Of a stretch of 64,000 nt of DNA, positions 8,633 through 16,946 are shown one piece after another. Each line of letters begins with the position of its first letter. Position 1 is the stretch's first letter. The DNA is from Streptomyces sp. NBC_01431 (GTDB taxonomy: Bacteria; Actinomycetota; Actinomycetes; Streptomycetales; Streptomycetaceae): contig NZ_CP109496.1 of assembly GCF_036231355.1 (NCBI RefSeq), forward strand, positions 1,798,001 through 1,862,000. Direction: 5' to 3'. The position numbers and the translations under genes were made by a program. The notes below the pieces were generated by a model that saw only the letters and a list, made by a program, of their open reading frames with translations, did no database searches and was not told the origin of the DNA.

Positions 8633-8892
8633 CGTCCGCCACCTCCGTGCATGCCACCCATGCCACCCATGTCCCTCATGCCACCGCCCTCGCGCTGCGG
8701 CGCCGGGCTGTCGCCGGAGCCGGTCCCGCTGTGGCGCATGCCGGGTGCGACCGGGCCGACCGCGCCCCCGATCTCGTACGAAACCCAGAAGATCAGCGCG
8801 AGCAGAAGCAGGAATCCGCACAGCGCGGGCGGCGGCGCGAAACGACGCGACACAGGCAGGGCGCGGGGACGAGGCTGTTGTGGTTGTGCCAT
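8629..8892 (-). CDS. Small membrane protein with Met/His/Gly-rich tail
   Basis: An 87-residue protein with one transmembrane helix (around PPALCGFLLLLALIFWVSYEIGG) and an outward or inward tail ending GGGMRDMGGMGGMHGGGGR. The Met-Gly-Gly-Met-His pattern is a plausible Cu(I) or Ag(I) binding tail. It overlaps the start of copA by 4 bp, so it is made with the pump. I do not recognise a named family. A start at 8892 (MAQPQQ) is preferred over one 51 bp upstream because it gives a normal N-terminus before the helix. Confidence 0.75.
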   Translation of the reverse strand: MAQPQQPRPRALPVSRRFAPPPALCGFLLLLALIFWVSYEIGGAVGPVAPGMRHSGTGSGDSPAPQREGGGMRDMGGMGGMHGGGGR

Positions 8893-9011
8893 CACCGTTC
8901 TCCCGAAGTCGTGCGGTGGCGGCGGTGCTCCGGCACCGCGCACCGTTCGAGCAGTCGGCCCGTCGGGGGCGCGGGTTCCGGGCCGCCCGGGTGGTGTGGG
9001 TCACAGGAGCG

Positions 9012-9058
9012 CGGTGGTCCGCCCCGTCACCGGTTCTCCGGGACGGGGCGGACCACCG
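9012..9058 (-). terminator. Strong hairpin terminator
   Basis: A 17-bp perfect stem (left arm 9012-9028, right arm 9042-9058) with a 13-nt loop, lying 6 bp beyond the stop of the YcnI gene on the minus strand. It divides the copper locus into an upstream unit (CopZ to YcnI) and a downstream unit (Met-rich peptide, CopA, PCuAC). Confidence 0.85.
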
Positions 9059-9063
9059 TCGGG

Positions 9064-9807
9064 TCAGACCTGTGGCGACCGGCGTCCGCGACGGATCGCG
9101 ATCACGGCGGCGGCCAGGCCCAGCACGCCGACGACCAGGCCCGCGATGCCCAGCCCCCGGGCCGTGCCGTCACTGGACGACGCAGTGGCTGCCTTGGGGG
9201 CGGCGGGCGAGACGCTCGGGGATGCGGCCGCCTCTCCGCTGTCTCCGGTCGTCGCCTTGGTGAGGCTCAGGACCGGCGCCGGGTTCGCCGGTTCGGGCTG
9301 GCCCTGCTTCGCCTCGTCGATCCAGCGGACCGTCTTGCCGTCGGAGTAGGTCTGCAGGGTCTTGAAGGACAACTGGTCGGTGTCGTCGGGCAGCTGGCCG
9401 AACGCGACGTTGAAGTCCTGGTACTGCCCGGGATCGATCTTGCCGCCGGTCCAGGTGATCTCCGAGGCGGCCTCGGTGATGGTGCCGTCGTCGGTCTTGA
9501 CGGGAGTCTTGAGCTTGGCGGTTGTCACCTGGGCGGTCCAGCCCGGCGTCTGAGTGACCAGGACTCCCAGCATGGGGTGGTCGGTGGGCACGAAGACCTG
9601 GACCTTCGTGGTACTCGCGTTGTCCTCCTCGTTCGGGACGCGGAAGGTCAGGACGCCGTCCGTGGCGCCCTTCGCGTAGCTGCCGGGGTGGACGGTCACG
9701 TGCGCGAAGGCCACACCGGCGGCGGCCAGGACGCCAGCCGAGGCCAGCGCGGCCGCGAGTCCGGTCCGGCGCAGGGCACGCCGAAGGAAGGTGCGTATGG
9801 GGATCAT
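9064..9807 (-). CDS. YcnI-like copper-binding protein (DUF1775)
   Basis: A 247-residue exported, C-terminally anchored protein. The signal peptide ends AFA-HVTVH, so cleavage after residue 35 leaves an N-terminal histidine. In characterised YcnI proteins that His forms a mono-histidine brace binding Cu(II). The DUF1775 core follows (LTFRVPNEEDNASTTKVQVFVP, TPGWTA, ITWTGGKIDPGQYQDF). A low-complexity Ala/Ser linker and a last helix (GIAGLVVGVLGLAAAVIAI) with a basic tail complete it. It lies downstream of CopZ and a His-rich membrane protein, consistent with copper handling at the cell surface. Confidence 0.9.
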   Translation of the reverse strand: MIPIRTFLRRALRRTGLAAALASAGVLAAAGVAFAHVTVHPGSYAKGATDGVLTFRVPNEEDNASTTKVQVFVPTDHPMLGVLVTQTPGWTAQVTTAKLKTPVKTDDGTITEAASEITWTGGKIDPGQYQDFNVAFGQLPDDTDQLSFKTLQTYSDGKTVRWIDEAKQGQPEPANPAPVLSLTKATTGDSGEAAASPSVSPAAPKAATASSSDGTARGLGIAGLVVGVLGLAAAVIAIRRGRRSPQV

Positions 9808-9842
9808 GAGCGGAGCTCCGAAGGGGAGAAGTCGGGTTGGGG

Positions 9843-10424
9843 TCAGCGCGTGTACGACAGCGCCGCCGGCGGCCCCCGACGGGACACGGCGTACCGGAGC
9901 AGCACCTGCCTCAGCGCCTGCGGGCCCGCCCCCGAGCCTCGTATCGGCCCACGGCGCGCGGGGGCCGGCAGCACATCCGTCCCGGCCCGCCACCAAGCCG
10001 CGAGGCCGGGTACCAACGTCACGGCCCTGCGCAGCAGGGACCAGACGGCCGCTTCCCCACGCCGCAGCCACCAGGACGCCACCAGCGCCGCCGCCGTATG
10101 GGCCGCGACAGCATGGGGCGTCACCGCATGGGCGTGCGCCATCCGCATGCCGTGCATGGCCATCGCGGTACGGGGCCGGGTCGCCTCGTAGGCGAAGTGC
10201 AGGCCCGCCTGGGCGGCGAGGGTCGCGCTCCCGATCCCCGCCAGTGAACGCTCCCGGCCCCCGAGCAGGAAGCCGAGGACGAAGATCCCGAGGAATCCGA
10301 TACCGTCCGCCCACAGCGGCGGCAGCTCCCCCATCGCCAGGCCATGCCCCCCGACGGCAAGCAGCACGCACATCGCGGCGAACACCGCCGCGCGCACGCC
10401 TCGTACCGTCACGGAGACACTCAT
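9843..10424 (-). CDS. Polytopic membrane protein with His/Met-rich loop
   Basis: A 193-residue protein with about four hydrophobic helices (VRAAVFAAMCVLLAVGGHG, DGIGFLGIFVLGFLLGG, SLAGIGSATLAAQAGLHFA and AVAAHTAAALVASWWL). Between the third and fourth is a loop dense in possible copper ligands, MAMHGMRMAHAHAVTPHAVAAH. I do not recognise a named family. Position between CopZ and YcnI, and the ligand-rich loop, suggest a role in copper movement through the membrane. Start at ATG 10424 follows GTTACGGTACGA-type leader sequence poorly supported by a ribosome site, so the exact start is less certain. Confidence 0.75.
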   Translation of the reverse strand: MSVSVTVRGVRAAVFAAMCVLLAVGGHGLAMGELPPLWADGIGFLGIFVLGFLLGGRERSLAGIGSATLAAQAGLHFAYEATRPRTAMAMHGMRMAHAHAVTPHAVAAHTAAALVASWWLRRGEAAVWSLLRRAVTLVPGLAAWWRAGTDVLPAPARRGPIRGSGAGPQALRQVLLRYAVSRRGPPAALSYTR

Positions 10425-10465
10425 AGTGGCCGCATCCTCCCACGCACTACCGGCAACCAGGCCCC

Positions 10466-10690
10466 TCAGTCGGCGTCCGCCTCCACGACGCCGTAACCGG
10501 CCTCCGCGATCGCGGCACACACCTTCGCATCGTCGACATCGGCCCCTTCCACAGCGTCGACCACGACCGTACGGGTCGCCAGGTCCACAGCGACCTCACG
10601 GACGCCCGCCACCGCGGAGACCTTGTCCGTTACGCCTCCGGCGCAGTGACCGCAGCTCATTCCCGTGACGGTGTAGCTCTTACGACCCAT
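10466..10690 (-). CDS. copZ: CopZ-like cytosolic copper chaperone
   Basis: A 74-residue single heavy-metal-associated domain with the ferredoxin-like fold. The copper loop GMSCGHC gives Cys13 and Cys16, and the usual tail pattern AAIAEAGYGV is present. It would carry Cu(I) in the cytosol to the CopA pump encoded downstream. It is first in the upstream half of the copper locus. No CsoR-type operator was recognised in the 280 bp before it. Confidence 0.93.
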   Translation of the reverse strand: MGRKSYTVTGMSCGHCAGGVTDKVSAVAGVREVAVDLATRTVVVDAVEGADVDDAKVCAAIAEAGYGVVEADAD

Positions 10691-10974
10691 CGAGTCAGCT
10701 CCTCGTGCAGGTGGGGCATCCGATCCGTTACGGGATGGAGTACGCAACGGCAGACGGCCCGGTTCACCGCCGACAAGCGTGGACTCGGGTGCGATTTTGG
10801 CGTGGGGTCTTGATCGTGAGGCCGCAGGCCCGTGCCTGGAGCACGAGGAGACCGACGGGTACGGCGACGGCTGGAAGGCCCTTGAGGTCGAGCCTCTGTC
10901 GATCGCAGCGACGGCAAGAGCGTGCTCTTCGCCGCGGTCCCGCCTCCGCGGATGGAGCTCCTAGTAGGGCTTGG

Positions 10975-11612
10975 TCAGGTTGGTGCAGCGTCGGGGATGT
11001 TGCGGTGACAGGTGGGGCAGGCGCCGGTCCAGAGTGCGAGGAGTAACTGCAGTTCGCGGACGACTCGGTAGAGGCTCAGGCCGACGCCGTCTCTTTTGGG
11101 GACCGGGTCAGCCGCTGGAGGGTGCAGAAGGCATGGGCGACCGAGACGAGGGTGACGTGGTGGTGCCAGCCTGGCCAGGTGCCGCCCTCGAAGTGGGCCA
11201 GGCCCAATGTCTGTTTCATCTCGCGGTAGTCGTTCTCGATGTGCCAGCCGAGCTTCGCGGTGCGGACCCGGACCGGCAGCGGCGTGTTCTCGGGCAGGTT
11301 GGACAACCAGAACTGCACGGGCTCGTCTGAGGTGGCGGGCCATTCGGCCAGCAGCCGGCGCACCGGCAGTTCGGCACCGGCCGCGGCTTTGCGGATCTCG
11401 CGTCCGGCGGGCCGGATCCGTAGGGCCACGAAGCGGGAGTACATGCGCTTCAGTCCGCTGCGGCCGCTGCCGGGCCGCGAGCCCTCCCTCCGCTGTACCG
11501 GCCGCGCGGCCTGCCTGCCGGCCGCGATGACCAGGCTCTTCACCGTCTTCGCCGACTCCAGGTAGGCCGGCTCCGGCCGGCGGCCCCGACCGGTGTAAGC
11601 CGGGGTGCACGT
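10975..11612 (-). pseudogene. IS701-family transposase remnant, 5'-truncated and frameshifted
   Basis: About 210 codons from the C-terminal half of an IS701-type DDE transposase. Recognisable pieces are YTGRGRRPEPAYLESAK, RRLLAEWPATSDEPVQFWLS, the catalytic-Glu block KLGWHIENDYREMKQTLGL and HFEGGTWPGWHHHVTLV. After LTRSPK near 11100 the frame shifts, and the standard family ending continues in the next frame as LSLYRVVRELQLLLALWTGA then CPTCHR, stopping at 10975. The N-terminal half with the first catalytic Asp residues is missing, and the break at ~11612 abuts a remnant endonuclease on the other strand. It cannot encode an active transposase. No terminal inverted repeats were identified. Confidence 0.8.
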
Positions 11613-11630
11613 CCGGGCGTCCTCGGGCTG

Positions 11631-12006
11631 GGCAGTCTGTGTGACGAGGACGGCCATGTGGCCGAGCAGATCAACGGCGCACTGGAAATGGACGGAGCCC
11701 AGTATCTCGTGGAAATCAAGTGGCGGGGTGAACCCGTCGAGATCAACGCAATGGGTCGCCACCTCGTTCGGGTCTACGGACGTTCGGAAGTTCGTGCGTT
11801 GTTTCATATCGGCCTCCGGGTTCACCGGGCCGGCGATCAAGGAAAGCGAGCGGGCACTGAACCAGCGAGTGATCGTTCTCGGTGAACTACGAGAACTCGT
11901 CCTCCTACTCGAACAGGAAGGTGAAGTCGCACACTGGCTGCGCGAGAAGGTCCGCATCGCTCAGCTCGACCGGCGCCCCCTCATCGTGCTGGGCACCGGC
12001 TTCTGA
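11631..12006 (+). pseudogene. Mrr-like restriction endonuclease remnant, truncated and frameshifted
   Basis: In one frame from ~11631 to ~11810 the sequence reads GHVAEQINGALEMDGAQYLV then EIKWRGEPVEINAMGRHLV. This is the D...E-x-K core expected of an Mrr-type (PD-(D/E)xK) endonuclease domain. A frameshift near 11810 moves the continuation to the next frame, FISASGFTGPAIKESERALN then RVIVLGELRELVLLLEQEGE, ending at 12006. The N-terminal part is missing where the IS701 remnant begins. It is a dead gene of a family that normally cuts modified or foreign DNA, next to a likely intact conflict system. Confidence 0.65.
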
Positions 12007-12456
12007 ATCACCGCTTACCCGAAACTAATACTTCACGTGCGTGTGCGTCCGGTCGCTGCGCCAGCCACCGTCGGTGCGGGGCGCGGACCTCAGCCGCTAT
12101 GACACCTGGCCGTCCGGGGCTGACCTACAGCTGACCAGGCCGGGAGCAGTCCCGATTGGGCAGACGGGCACACCTGAACGCCTAAGCGGCACGAGCCCCC
12201 GGGAGGGAGTCGAGCAGGTGATCTGGGGCAACGCCCGACCACAGGAAGCAAGGCAAAGCGAACTCGCCAGGATCCGGGCCGAGCCTATCGAGCGGCTGGC
12301 TCACTGGCCCAGGCCGACCACGAAGGACCCCGCGAGAACAAGCCGACGGGGTCCACAGCAGTCACAGCGATCACACGCGTGTCACCAACAGCGCCGACGC
12401 ACCTGAAACACAGGGCCCTGACCAGGCCAAACACTCCCGACCTAGACCACGTAGAC

Positions 12457-12535
12457 GCCAGAAGACGGCTTCGCCCACCTGTGCCAGGTGGTACCCAGTG
12501 AGGGACCCAGGACCAGGACCGGGGCGTCTTCTGGC
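12457..12535. repeat. 11-bp inverted repeat enclosing a 6-bp hairpin
   Basis: GCCAGAAGACG at 12457-12467 is repeated in exact reverse complement (CGTCTTCTGGC) at 12525-12535. Between them lies CACCTG-TGC-CAGGTG at 12476-12490. The arrangement could be a terminator-like structure, a recombination site or an end of a lost mobile element. Its position between the IS/endonuclease scar and the TIR operon is notable. Confidence 0.6.
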
Positions 12536-12569
12536 CCGTCAGAGCGGTATTGCAGGGTGTTCGGTGGTG

Positions 12570-12613
12570 TCTCACTCACGCCCCAGACCCTCTCACGTCT
12601 CACGAGATCTCAC
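12570..12613 (+). promoter_or_regulatory. Four TCTCAC hexamers ahead of the XRE gene
   Basis: TCTCAC occurs at 12570, 12591, 12598 and 12608, the last three at 7- and 10-bp steps. The cluster is about 260 bp before the XRE start and is a candidate operator for that regulator. No promoter hexamers could be assigned with confidence. Confidence 0.4.
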
Positions 12614-12869
12614 ACGGCCCGGGGAATCCGGCGGGTCTCGCCCCCTCCTGGCTCGCATGCCCTCCCAGTCACTGCGCCGCGGAGGATCCCTTTTCGGCAC
12701 GACTTCCAGGTAGTCCGGTTCTCCGGTCCTCCCTGCCGCGCATGTCGCGTTCCCATGCCGGAGAAGGAAACGGGAAACAGCATCGATCGCCTTGTCCGCC
12801 CCGGCCCGACTGCCGCACGCTTTCGTGCAGCGCCGACTCTGCCGAAGGCGGGAGGAGTTGGAGGTTTCC

Positions 12870-14162
12870 GTGCCACAGCCGTCCACCGGGTTCGGCGAGG
12901 AGTTGAGGAAGCGGCGTCTGGAGGCAGGGCTCAGCCTCACCGCCCTGTCCGGCTCCGTGCACTACAGCAAGGCGCAGTTGAGCAAGGTGGAGCGGGGCCT
13001 GAAGGCCCCCAGCCGTGACCTCGCCCGCCTGTGCGACGCCACCCTCGGAGCCGGTGGGGCCCTGCTGGCCCTGCTCGCACCAGAGACCACCGACCCACCC
13101 GTCGATCCGGCGCCGGGCCATGTCTACGAGGAGGACTGGATCATGCACTTGTCGCCGGACGGACCGAACACCTTCCAGCCCTTGAGCCGACGGGAAGTCA
13201 TGGGCGCCGGTGCAGCTTCACTGATGGCGTGGCGGTCCGACAGCGCGGGCCCGGCCTCGCCGGCCGCGGGCGCGGAAATGCTGGAAGCCTCCCGCTCGCT
13301 GTTCACCCACTACCGCAGACTCGGCCAGACGGTGGCGCCCGGTCTGCTCCTGCCCGTTCTGATCGCACAGACCCATACCCTGCGGGAACTGTCCGCCCAC
13401 TGTGACAGCGGCACCCGTCGCCACCTGCTGGCCCTCGGCTCCCGGTACGCCGAATACGTCGGCTGGCTGGTGCAGGAGACCGGAGACGAGCGGGCGGCTC
13501 TGTGGTGGACGCAGCGCGCGGTCGATCTGGCGGCCGCCGGCGGCGACCGGGCACTGGCGGGTTACGCGCTGGTCCGCCGAGCCCTGATCACGCTGTACCG
13601 GGACGACGCCGAGCAGACGGTCGCTCTGGCCCGTCGCGCGCAGAGCAGGGCCCTGCCCCCGCGGATCCGTGGGCTCGCCGCACAGCGCGAAGCCCAGGGC
13701 CACGCCCTTGCGGGTGACCACCGGGCCTGTCTGGACGCCCTGGACCGCGCGCGTGCACTTCTTTCTCTCCAGGACGAAGGGACCGACGAGCCGGTGATCG
13801 GCACCATGCACCTTCCCGATCCGGTCGGCATGGTCACCGGCTGGTGCCTGGTCGATCTCGGGCGGCCGCGCGAGGCGAGCGAGGAACTGGACCGACAACT
13901 CGCCCTGGTCGGCGGGAACGCGGTCCGCACCCAGGTCAGGTACGGCGTCCGCCGCGCACTCGCCTACGCGTCGGCCGGCGAGATCGACCACGCCTGCGAC
14001 CTGGCGGCGCCCCTGCTCGACGGGGTGGAGGCCGTGGGTTCCGCCACGGTCACGACCGACCTGAGGCGGCTCGCCCGCGCCCTGGCGCGCCACGCGAACC
14101 ATTCCTCCGTACGCCGACTGGGACCGCGACTCGGCACGTTGTCGCGCCCGTCCACCATCTGA
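12870..14162 (+). CDS. XRE-family regulator with C-terminal TPR-like domain
   Basis: A 430-residue protein. Residues ~10-65 form an XRE/Cro helix-turn-helix (FGEELRKRRLEAGLSLTALS, HYSKAQLSKVERGLKAPS). A linker containing PLSRREVMGAGAASLMAW follows, then roughly 300 residues of helical, TPR-like repeats (for example RHLLALGSRYAEYVGWLVQE and DERAALWWTQRAVDLAAAGG). Such XRE-TPR proteins are common in Streptomyces and often sit beside conflict or developmental loci. The GTG at 12870 has GGAGG five bases upstream, and a further upstream in-frame ATG gives an implausible basic leader. It is 13 bp before the TIR gene, so it is likely the operon's own regulator or sensor. Confidence 0.85.
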   Translation: MPQPSTGFGEELRKRRLEAGLSLTALSGSVHYSKAQLSKVERGLKAPSRDLARLCDATLGAGGALLALLAPETTDPPVDPAPGHVYEEDWIMHLSPDGPNTFQPLSRREVMGAGAASLMAWRSDSAGPASPAAGAEMLEASRSLFTHYRRLGQTVAPGLLLPVLIAQTHTLRELSAHCDSGTRRHLLALGSRYAEYVGWLVQETGDERAALWWTQRAVDLAAAGGDRALAGYALVRRALITLYRDDAEQTVALARRAQSRALPPRIRGLAAQREAQGHALAGDHRACLDALDRARALLSLQDEGTDEPVIGTMHLPDPVGMVTGWCLVDLGRPREASEELDRQLALVGGNAVRTQVRYGVRRALAYASAGEIDHACDLAAPLLDGVEAVGSATVTTDLRRLARALARHANHSSVRRLGPRLGTLSRPSTI

Positions 14163-14175
14163 AGGAGTCACTGGC

Positions 14176-14934
14176 ATGCCCCATGTGTTCATCAACTACC
14201 GCACCGGCGACGGCGAGCGGACCGCTGCCCTCCTCGACCAGGAGCTGTCACGTCGCTTCGGCCAGGACCGCGTCTTCCGCGCGTCCAGGTCCATCGCCCC
14301 AGGGCACGCCTACCCCGAAGTTCTCCTGACCGCGTTACGCCACAGCTCCGTGCTGCTGGCCATCGTAGGACCGGACTGGACGAACTTCCGCAGGCGGCTT
14401 CAGGATCCCGACGACTGGGTGCGCAAGGAGATCGAGGCCGCGTTCGAGTGCGGGCTCATCGTCGTTCCCGTTCTGGACGGCCGCAAGACCGATCGGCTGA
14501 GCAAAGCGGCCCTGCCCCCGGAGCTGGCGCGGCTCGCCGATCTGCAGTCCGTACCGTTCGACAGCACCCACGACACCGAGGCCGGCGTCCGGCGTATCGG
14601 TGATCTGATCGCCGAGCTGGTGCCCGAGCTGCGGGACCTGATCGAGCCCGGCGAGCCGTCGCCGGCGTCGACCACCGTGCACAACTCGATCGGGGATGTG
14701 AGCGGAACGTCCGTCCAAGCGGGCGACTTCAGCGGTGACGTCGGCGGCACGATCGTGAAGAACTCCCACGGCACGGTCCACACGGGAAGCGGCAGCGTCT
14801 ACAACAACTCACGCCATGTGTCGGGCGACCGCTACATCTCGGGCACCGGGACGACGTACACCGAGGGCGACCACCAAGGGGACGTCCACCAGCGGTTCGG
14901 GGAGCCGGAGCGGCCCCAGGACGACCGACGGTGA
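14176..14934 (+). CDS. TIR-domain protein with C-terminal amyloid-like signalling motifs
   Basis: A 252-residue protein. Residues 1-150 are a bacterial TIR domain: strand A HVFINYRTGDGERTAALLDQ, the loop VFRASRSIAPGHAYPE, VLLAIVGPDW, and the helix DDWVRKEIEAAFECG. There Glu85 is at the position of the catalytic glutamate of NAD-cleaving TIRs. Residues 150-165 are a linker. The tail is Gly/Asn/Ser/Val-rich: motif one at 167-190 (TVHNSIGDVSGTSVQAGDFS) and motif two at ~197-212 (SHGTVHTGSGSVYNNS). Motif one matches the C-terminus of the small protein at 18064-18513. Motif two matches the N-terminus of the next gene's NTPase (GVTHTGDGHIYVNLG). Tails of this kind are bacterial amyloid signalling sequences in NLR-like systems. 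The stop overlaps the NTPase GTG start. NAD cleavage is inferred, not shown. Confidence 0.88.
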   Translation: MPHVFINYRTGDGERTAALLDQELSRRFGQDRVFRASRSIAPGHAYPEVLLTALRHSSVLLAIVGPDWTNFRRRLQDPDDWVRKEIEAAFECGLIVVPVLDGRKTDRLSKAALPPELARLADLQSVPFDSTHDTEAGVRRIGDLIAELVPELRDLIEPGEPSPASTTVHNSIGDVSGTSVQAGDFSGDVGGTIVKNSHGTVHTGSGSVYNNSRHVSGDRYISGTGTTYTEGDHQGDVHQRFGEPERPQDDRR

Positions 14935-16946
14935 GCGCAGAACACACCACCCGGGTCGAGAGCACACGGGGCGTCACGCACACGGGCGACGGCCACATCT
15001 ACGTCAACCTCGGCGCCGCTGCCCACGAACCCCGAAAGCCGGTCTTCCGGCAGCTTCCCGATGACCAACTGCGCTGGATGCGAAGGGTGTTGGTCGCTCC
15101 GGTCAACATGGGAAGGGCCCGCACGACGCTTGAGGAGACGGGCACCGTCATCCTCGACGGTGCTCCCGGCAGCGGCCGCTCGGCCACGGCTCGCGTACTG
15201 TTGCGCGAACACCACCGTCCCGGCGGGGCCTTCCGCGAACTCCTGCAAGACGAGCGGGACGAGCTGCCGCTGCACGACCCGGCTTTCGTCGACCCAGGCG
15301 ACCGGCTGCTGCTCGACCTGTCCACCGCGAAGGCCGGTCTGTGGCATGCGGCGCGGGGCAACCTGCCCGCCCTGCGCCAGACGGTGCACGAGCGGCGGGC
15401 TCATCTCGTCGTCGTCATGCCGCACGACGGGGCCCTCGATCCCGACCTCCAGCACTACCGTGTCGAGATCGGACCACCGACCTTCCCCATGGAGGTTCTC
15501 AGACGCCACCTGCGCGCCCACGGCGTGCCGTGCGAGCAGTTTCTACGGAACGACGTCACCGTCGACGAGTTCCTGAGCGAACGCAAACCCATGCGGGAGA
15601 TCGCCGACTTCGCCGACCGCATACGCCGGGCCCGCGAAACGGCCGGGCCCGGCGAGGGGTTCCCTGAGTGGTGCGCGGCCGCGAAACGTGCGCGCGCCGG
15701 GCGCCGCGCCGAAGTCGCAGACCGCGTCGCCGGTTTGCCCGACGCCTCCCAACGCGCCCTGATGATCGCCGTGTCCATGCTCCACGGCGCGCACGCCGAC
15801 GTCGTCCACCGGGCGGCCGCGCTTCTGCTGAGCACGGTCGGGGCCCCCGAGGAGGGGACTCCGCTCCTCCAGCGCAAGGACCTCGCCCAGCGGCTGTCGG
15901 AGATCTCGGCCCGCTCCTGGCCGGACGGTCGCGTGCGATTCACCGAGCTGGACTACGACTCCGCCGTTCGCGCCCACTTCTGGGACCACATGCCCGACCT
16001 GCGGCCCCACCTCGGCGCGTGGGCCGCGCGGGTCATCGAGTCGAGCGACCCGCATCTCGTGCCGGACGTCCGCGACGGACTGGTGGCCCGGCTGGCGGGT
16101 GAGTACCTGCGGACCGGGCGGGCGGACGCGCTCGCCGCCCTCGCCGAACGGTGGAGCGCGCAGGGAGCGGGCAGAGCCCGGTCGGAGGCCGCGGTCCAGG
16201 CGCTCACCTGCGGTCTCGCGGACCCCGCTCATGGCAGGGACTTCCGCGAACGGATCTACCAGTGGTGCGCGTACCGCCGGCTGACCGGTGAGTTCGCCCA
16301 GGTGCTGGTCCAGGTCTGCGCCGACGTCCTCGCGCTGGACCATCCGGACCACGCCCTCATCCGGCTGCACCATCTCGCCCGGCGTGAACGCGGCACGGCC
16401 CATGCGCTGCAGCCCCTGTGCGACCTGGTGGCCGGCAGCCGACGGCTGCGCCGAAGGCTGCTCGACCGGCTGGCACGCGGCGACCTCGCACCGACCGACC
16501 TGGCCATCTTTCTGCGCGTCAGCGATCCAGAGCCGCTCACGGACCGCTCCGCCACCACCCGCGCGCTGGTCGACGAGGACGGGGTGCGACGCTCACTGAT
16601 CACGTGCTGGCGCGCCGTGCTGATCCACGCGGTGTCGCGGCCGGAAGGACGACGCGTGGCACCACGGGCAGAGATACAGAGCTGGCTGCACTGGGCGGCC
16701 GAGGGCGCCGGTGACAGGGGGGAGGTCCTCCTCGACCTGCTGGTCGCTGCCGCCGACCGATGCGGGGAGGACCGGGGCGCGGCGTTCGCCGCGTTGTACG
16801 CGTCCGCGCGCCAGGCGGAGTGCGCTTCTCCGGGCGCCGGTGCCCACTCCGCCGAGACGACCGACCTGTTGCTCCACAAGATCGGCGTGGCACAGAACCT
16901 CGGTCCTGCCACCCCGTCGGCATCGGCCAGAGGGGGTCGATCATGA
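14931..16946 (+). CDS. Divergent P-loop NTPase with N-terminal amyloid-like motif
   Basis: A 671-residue protein. Residues ~11-27 (STRGVTHTGDGHIYVNL) repeat the second tail motif of the TIR protein. A P-loop domain follows: Walker A GAPGSGRSAT at 77-86, where the usual Lys is Arg83, and a Walker B-like DRLLLDL at 124-130. The remaining ~500 residues are Ala/Arg/Leu-rich helical repeats without recognised domains. The architecture (signal motif, NTPase, helical superstructure) recalls STAND/NLR-type sensors, and the Lys-to-Arg change suggests weak or absent hydrolysis. The GTG start overlaps the TIR stop (GTGA) and its own stop overlaps the next ATG (ATGA). I infer a sensor or scaffold that recruits the TIR effector through the shared motif. 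Confidence 0.75.
   Translation: MSAEHTTRVESTRGVTHTGDGHIYVNLGAAAHEPRKPVFRQLPDDQLRWMRRVLVAPVNMGRARTTLEETGTVILDGAPGSGRSATARVLLREHHRPGGAFRELLQDERDELPLHDPAFVDPGDRLLLDLSTAKAGLWHAARGNLPALRQTVHERRAHLVVVMPHDGALDPDLQHYRVEIGPPTFPMEVLRRHLRAHGVPCEQFLRNDVTVDEFLSERKPMREIADFADRIRRARETAGPGEGFPEWCAAAKRARAGRRAEVADRVAGLPDASQRALMIAVSMLHGAHADVVHRAAALLLSTVGAPEEGTPLLQRKDLAQRLSEISARSWPDGRVRFTELDYDSAVRAHFWDHMPDLRPHLGAWAARVIESSDPHLVPDVRDGLVARLAGEYLRTGRADALAALAERWSAQGAGRARSEAAVQALTCGLADPAHGRDFRERIYQWCAYRRLTGEFAQVLVQVCADVLALDHPDHALIRLHHLARRERGTAHALQPLCDLVAGSRRLRRRLLDRLARGDLAPTDLAIFLRVSDPEPLTDRSATTRALVDEDGVRRSLITCWRAVLIHAVSRPEGRRVAPRAEIQSWLHWAAEGAGDRGEVLLDLLVAAADRCGEDRGAAFAALYASARQAECASPGAGAHSAETTDLLLHKIGVAQNLGPATPSASARGGRS

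Larger units (their letters stand above)
12007..12869. other. Intergenic region upstream of the TIR/NTPase operon
   Basis: No convincing gene in 863 bp. It holds an 11-bp inverted repeat around a smaller hairpin (12457-12535) and four TCTCAC hexamers (12570-12613), described separately. Short open frames here have no recognisable domain and match no codon-use expectation better than their opposite strands. The ribosome binding site of the XRE gene (GGAGG, 5 nt before GTG 12870) closes the region. Confidence 0.6.

Noticed and set aside
6344..9004. N-terminal extension of the copper ATPase to 886 residues
   Set aside because: The extra 124 codons overlap the small Met-rich peptide gene and give Arg/Pro-rich sequence. 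ATG 8632 gives the normal CopA length.
10691..10974. CsoR operator or small genes upstream of copZ
   Set aside because: A weak CCGT-T-ACGG palindrome exists but nothing like the G/C-rich CsoR site. Open frames here lack support.
11658..11957. Transposase frame extending upstream to 11957
   Set aside because: Beyond ~11612 the minus-strand translation stops resembling IS701 transposases, while the plus strand there reads as an Mrr-like remnant.
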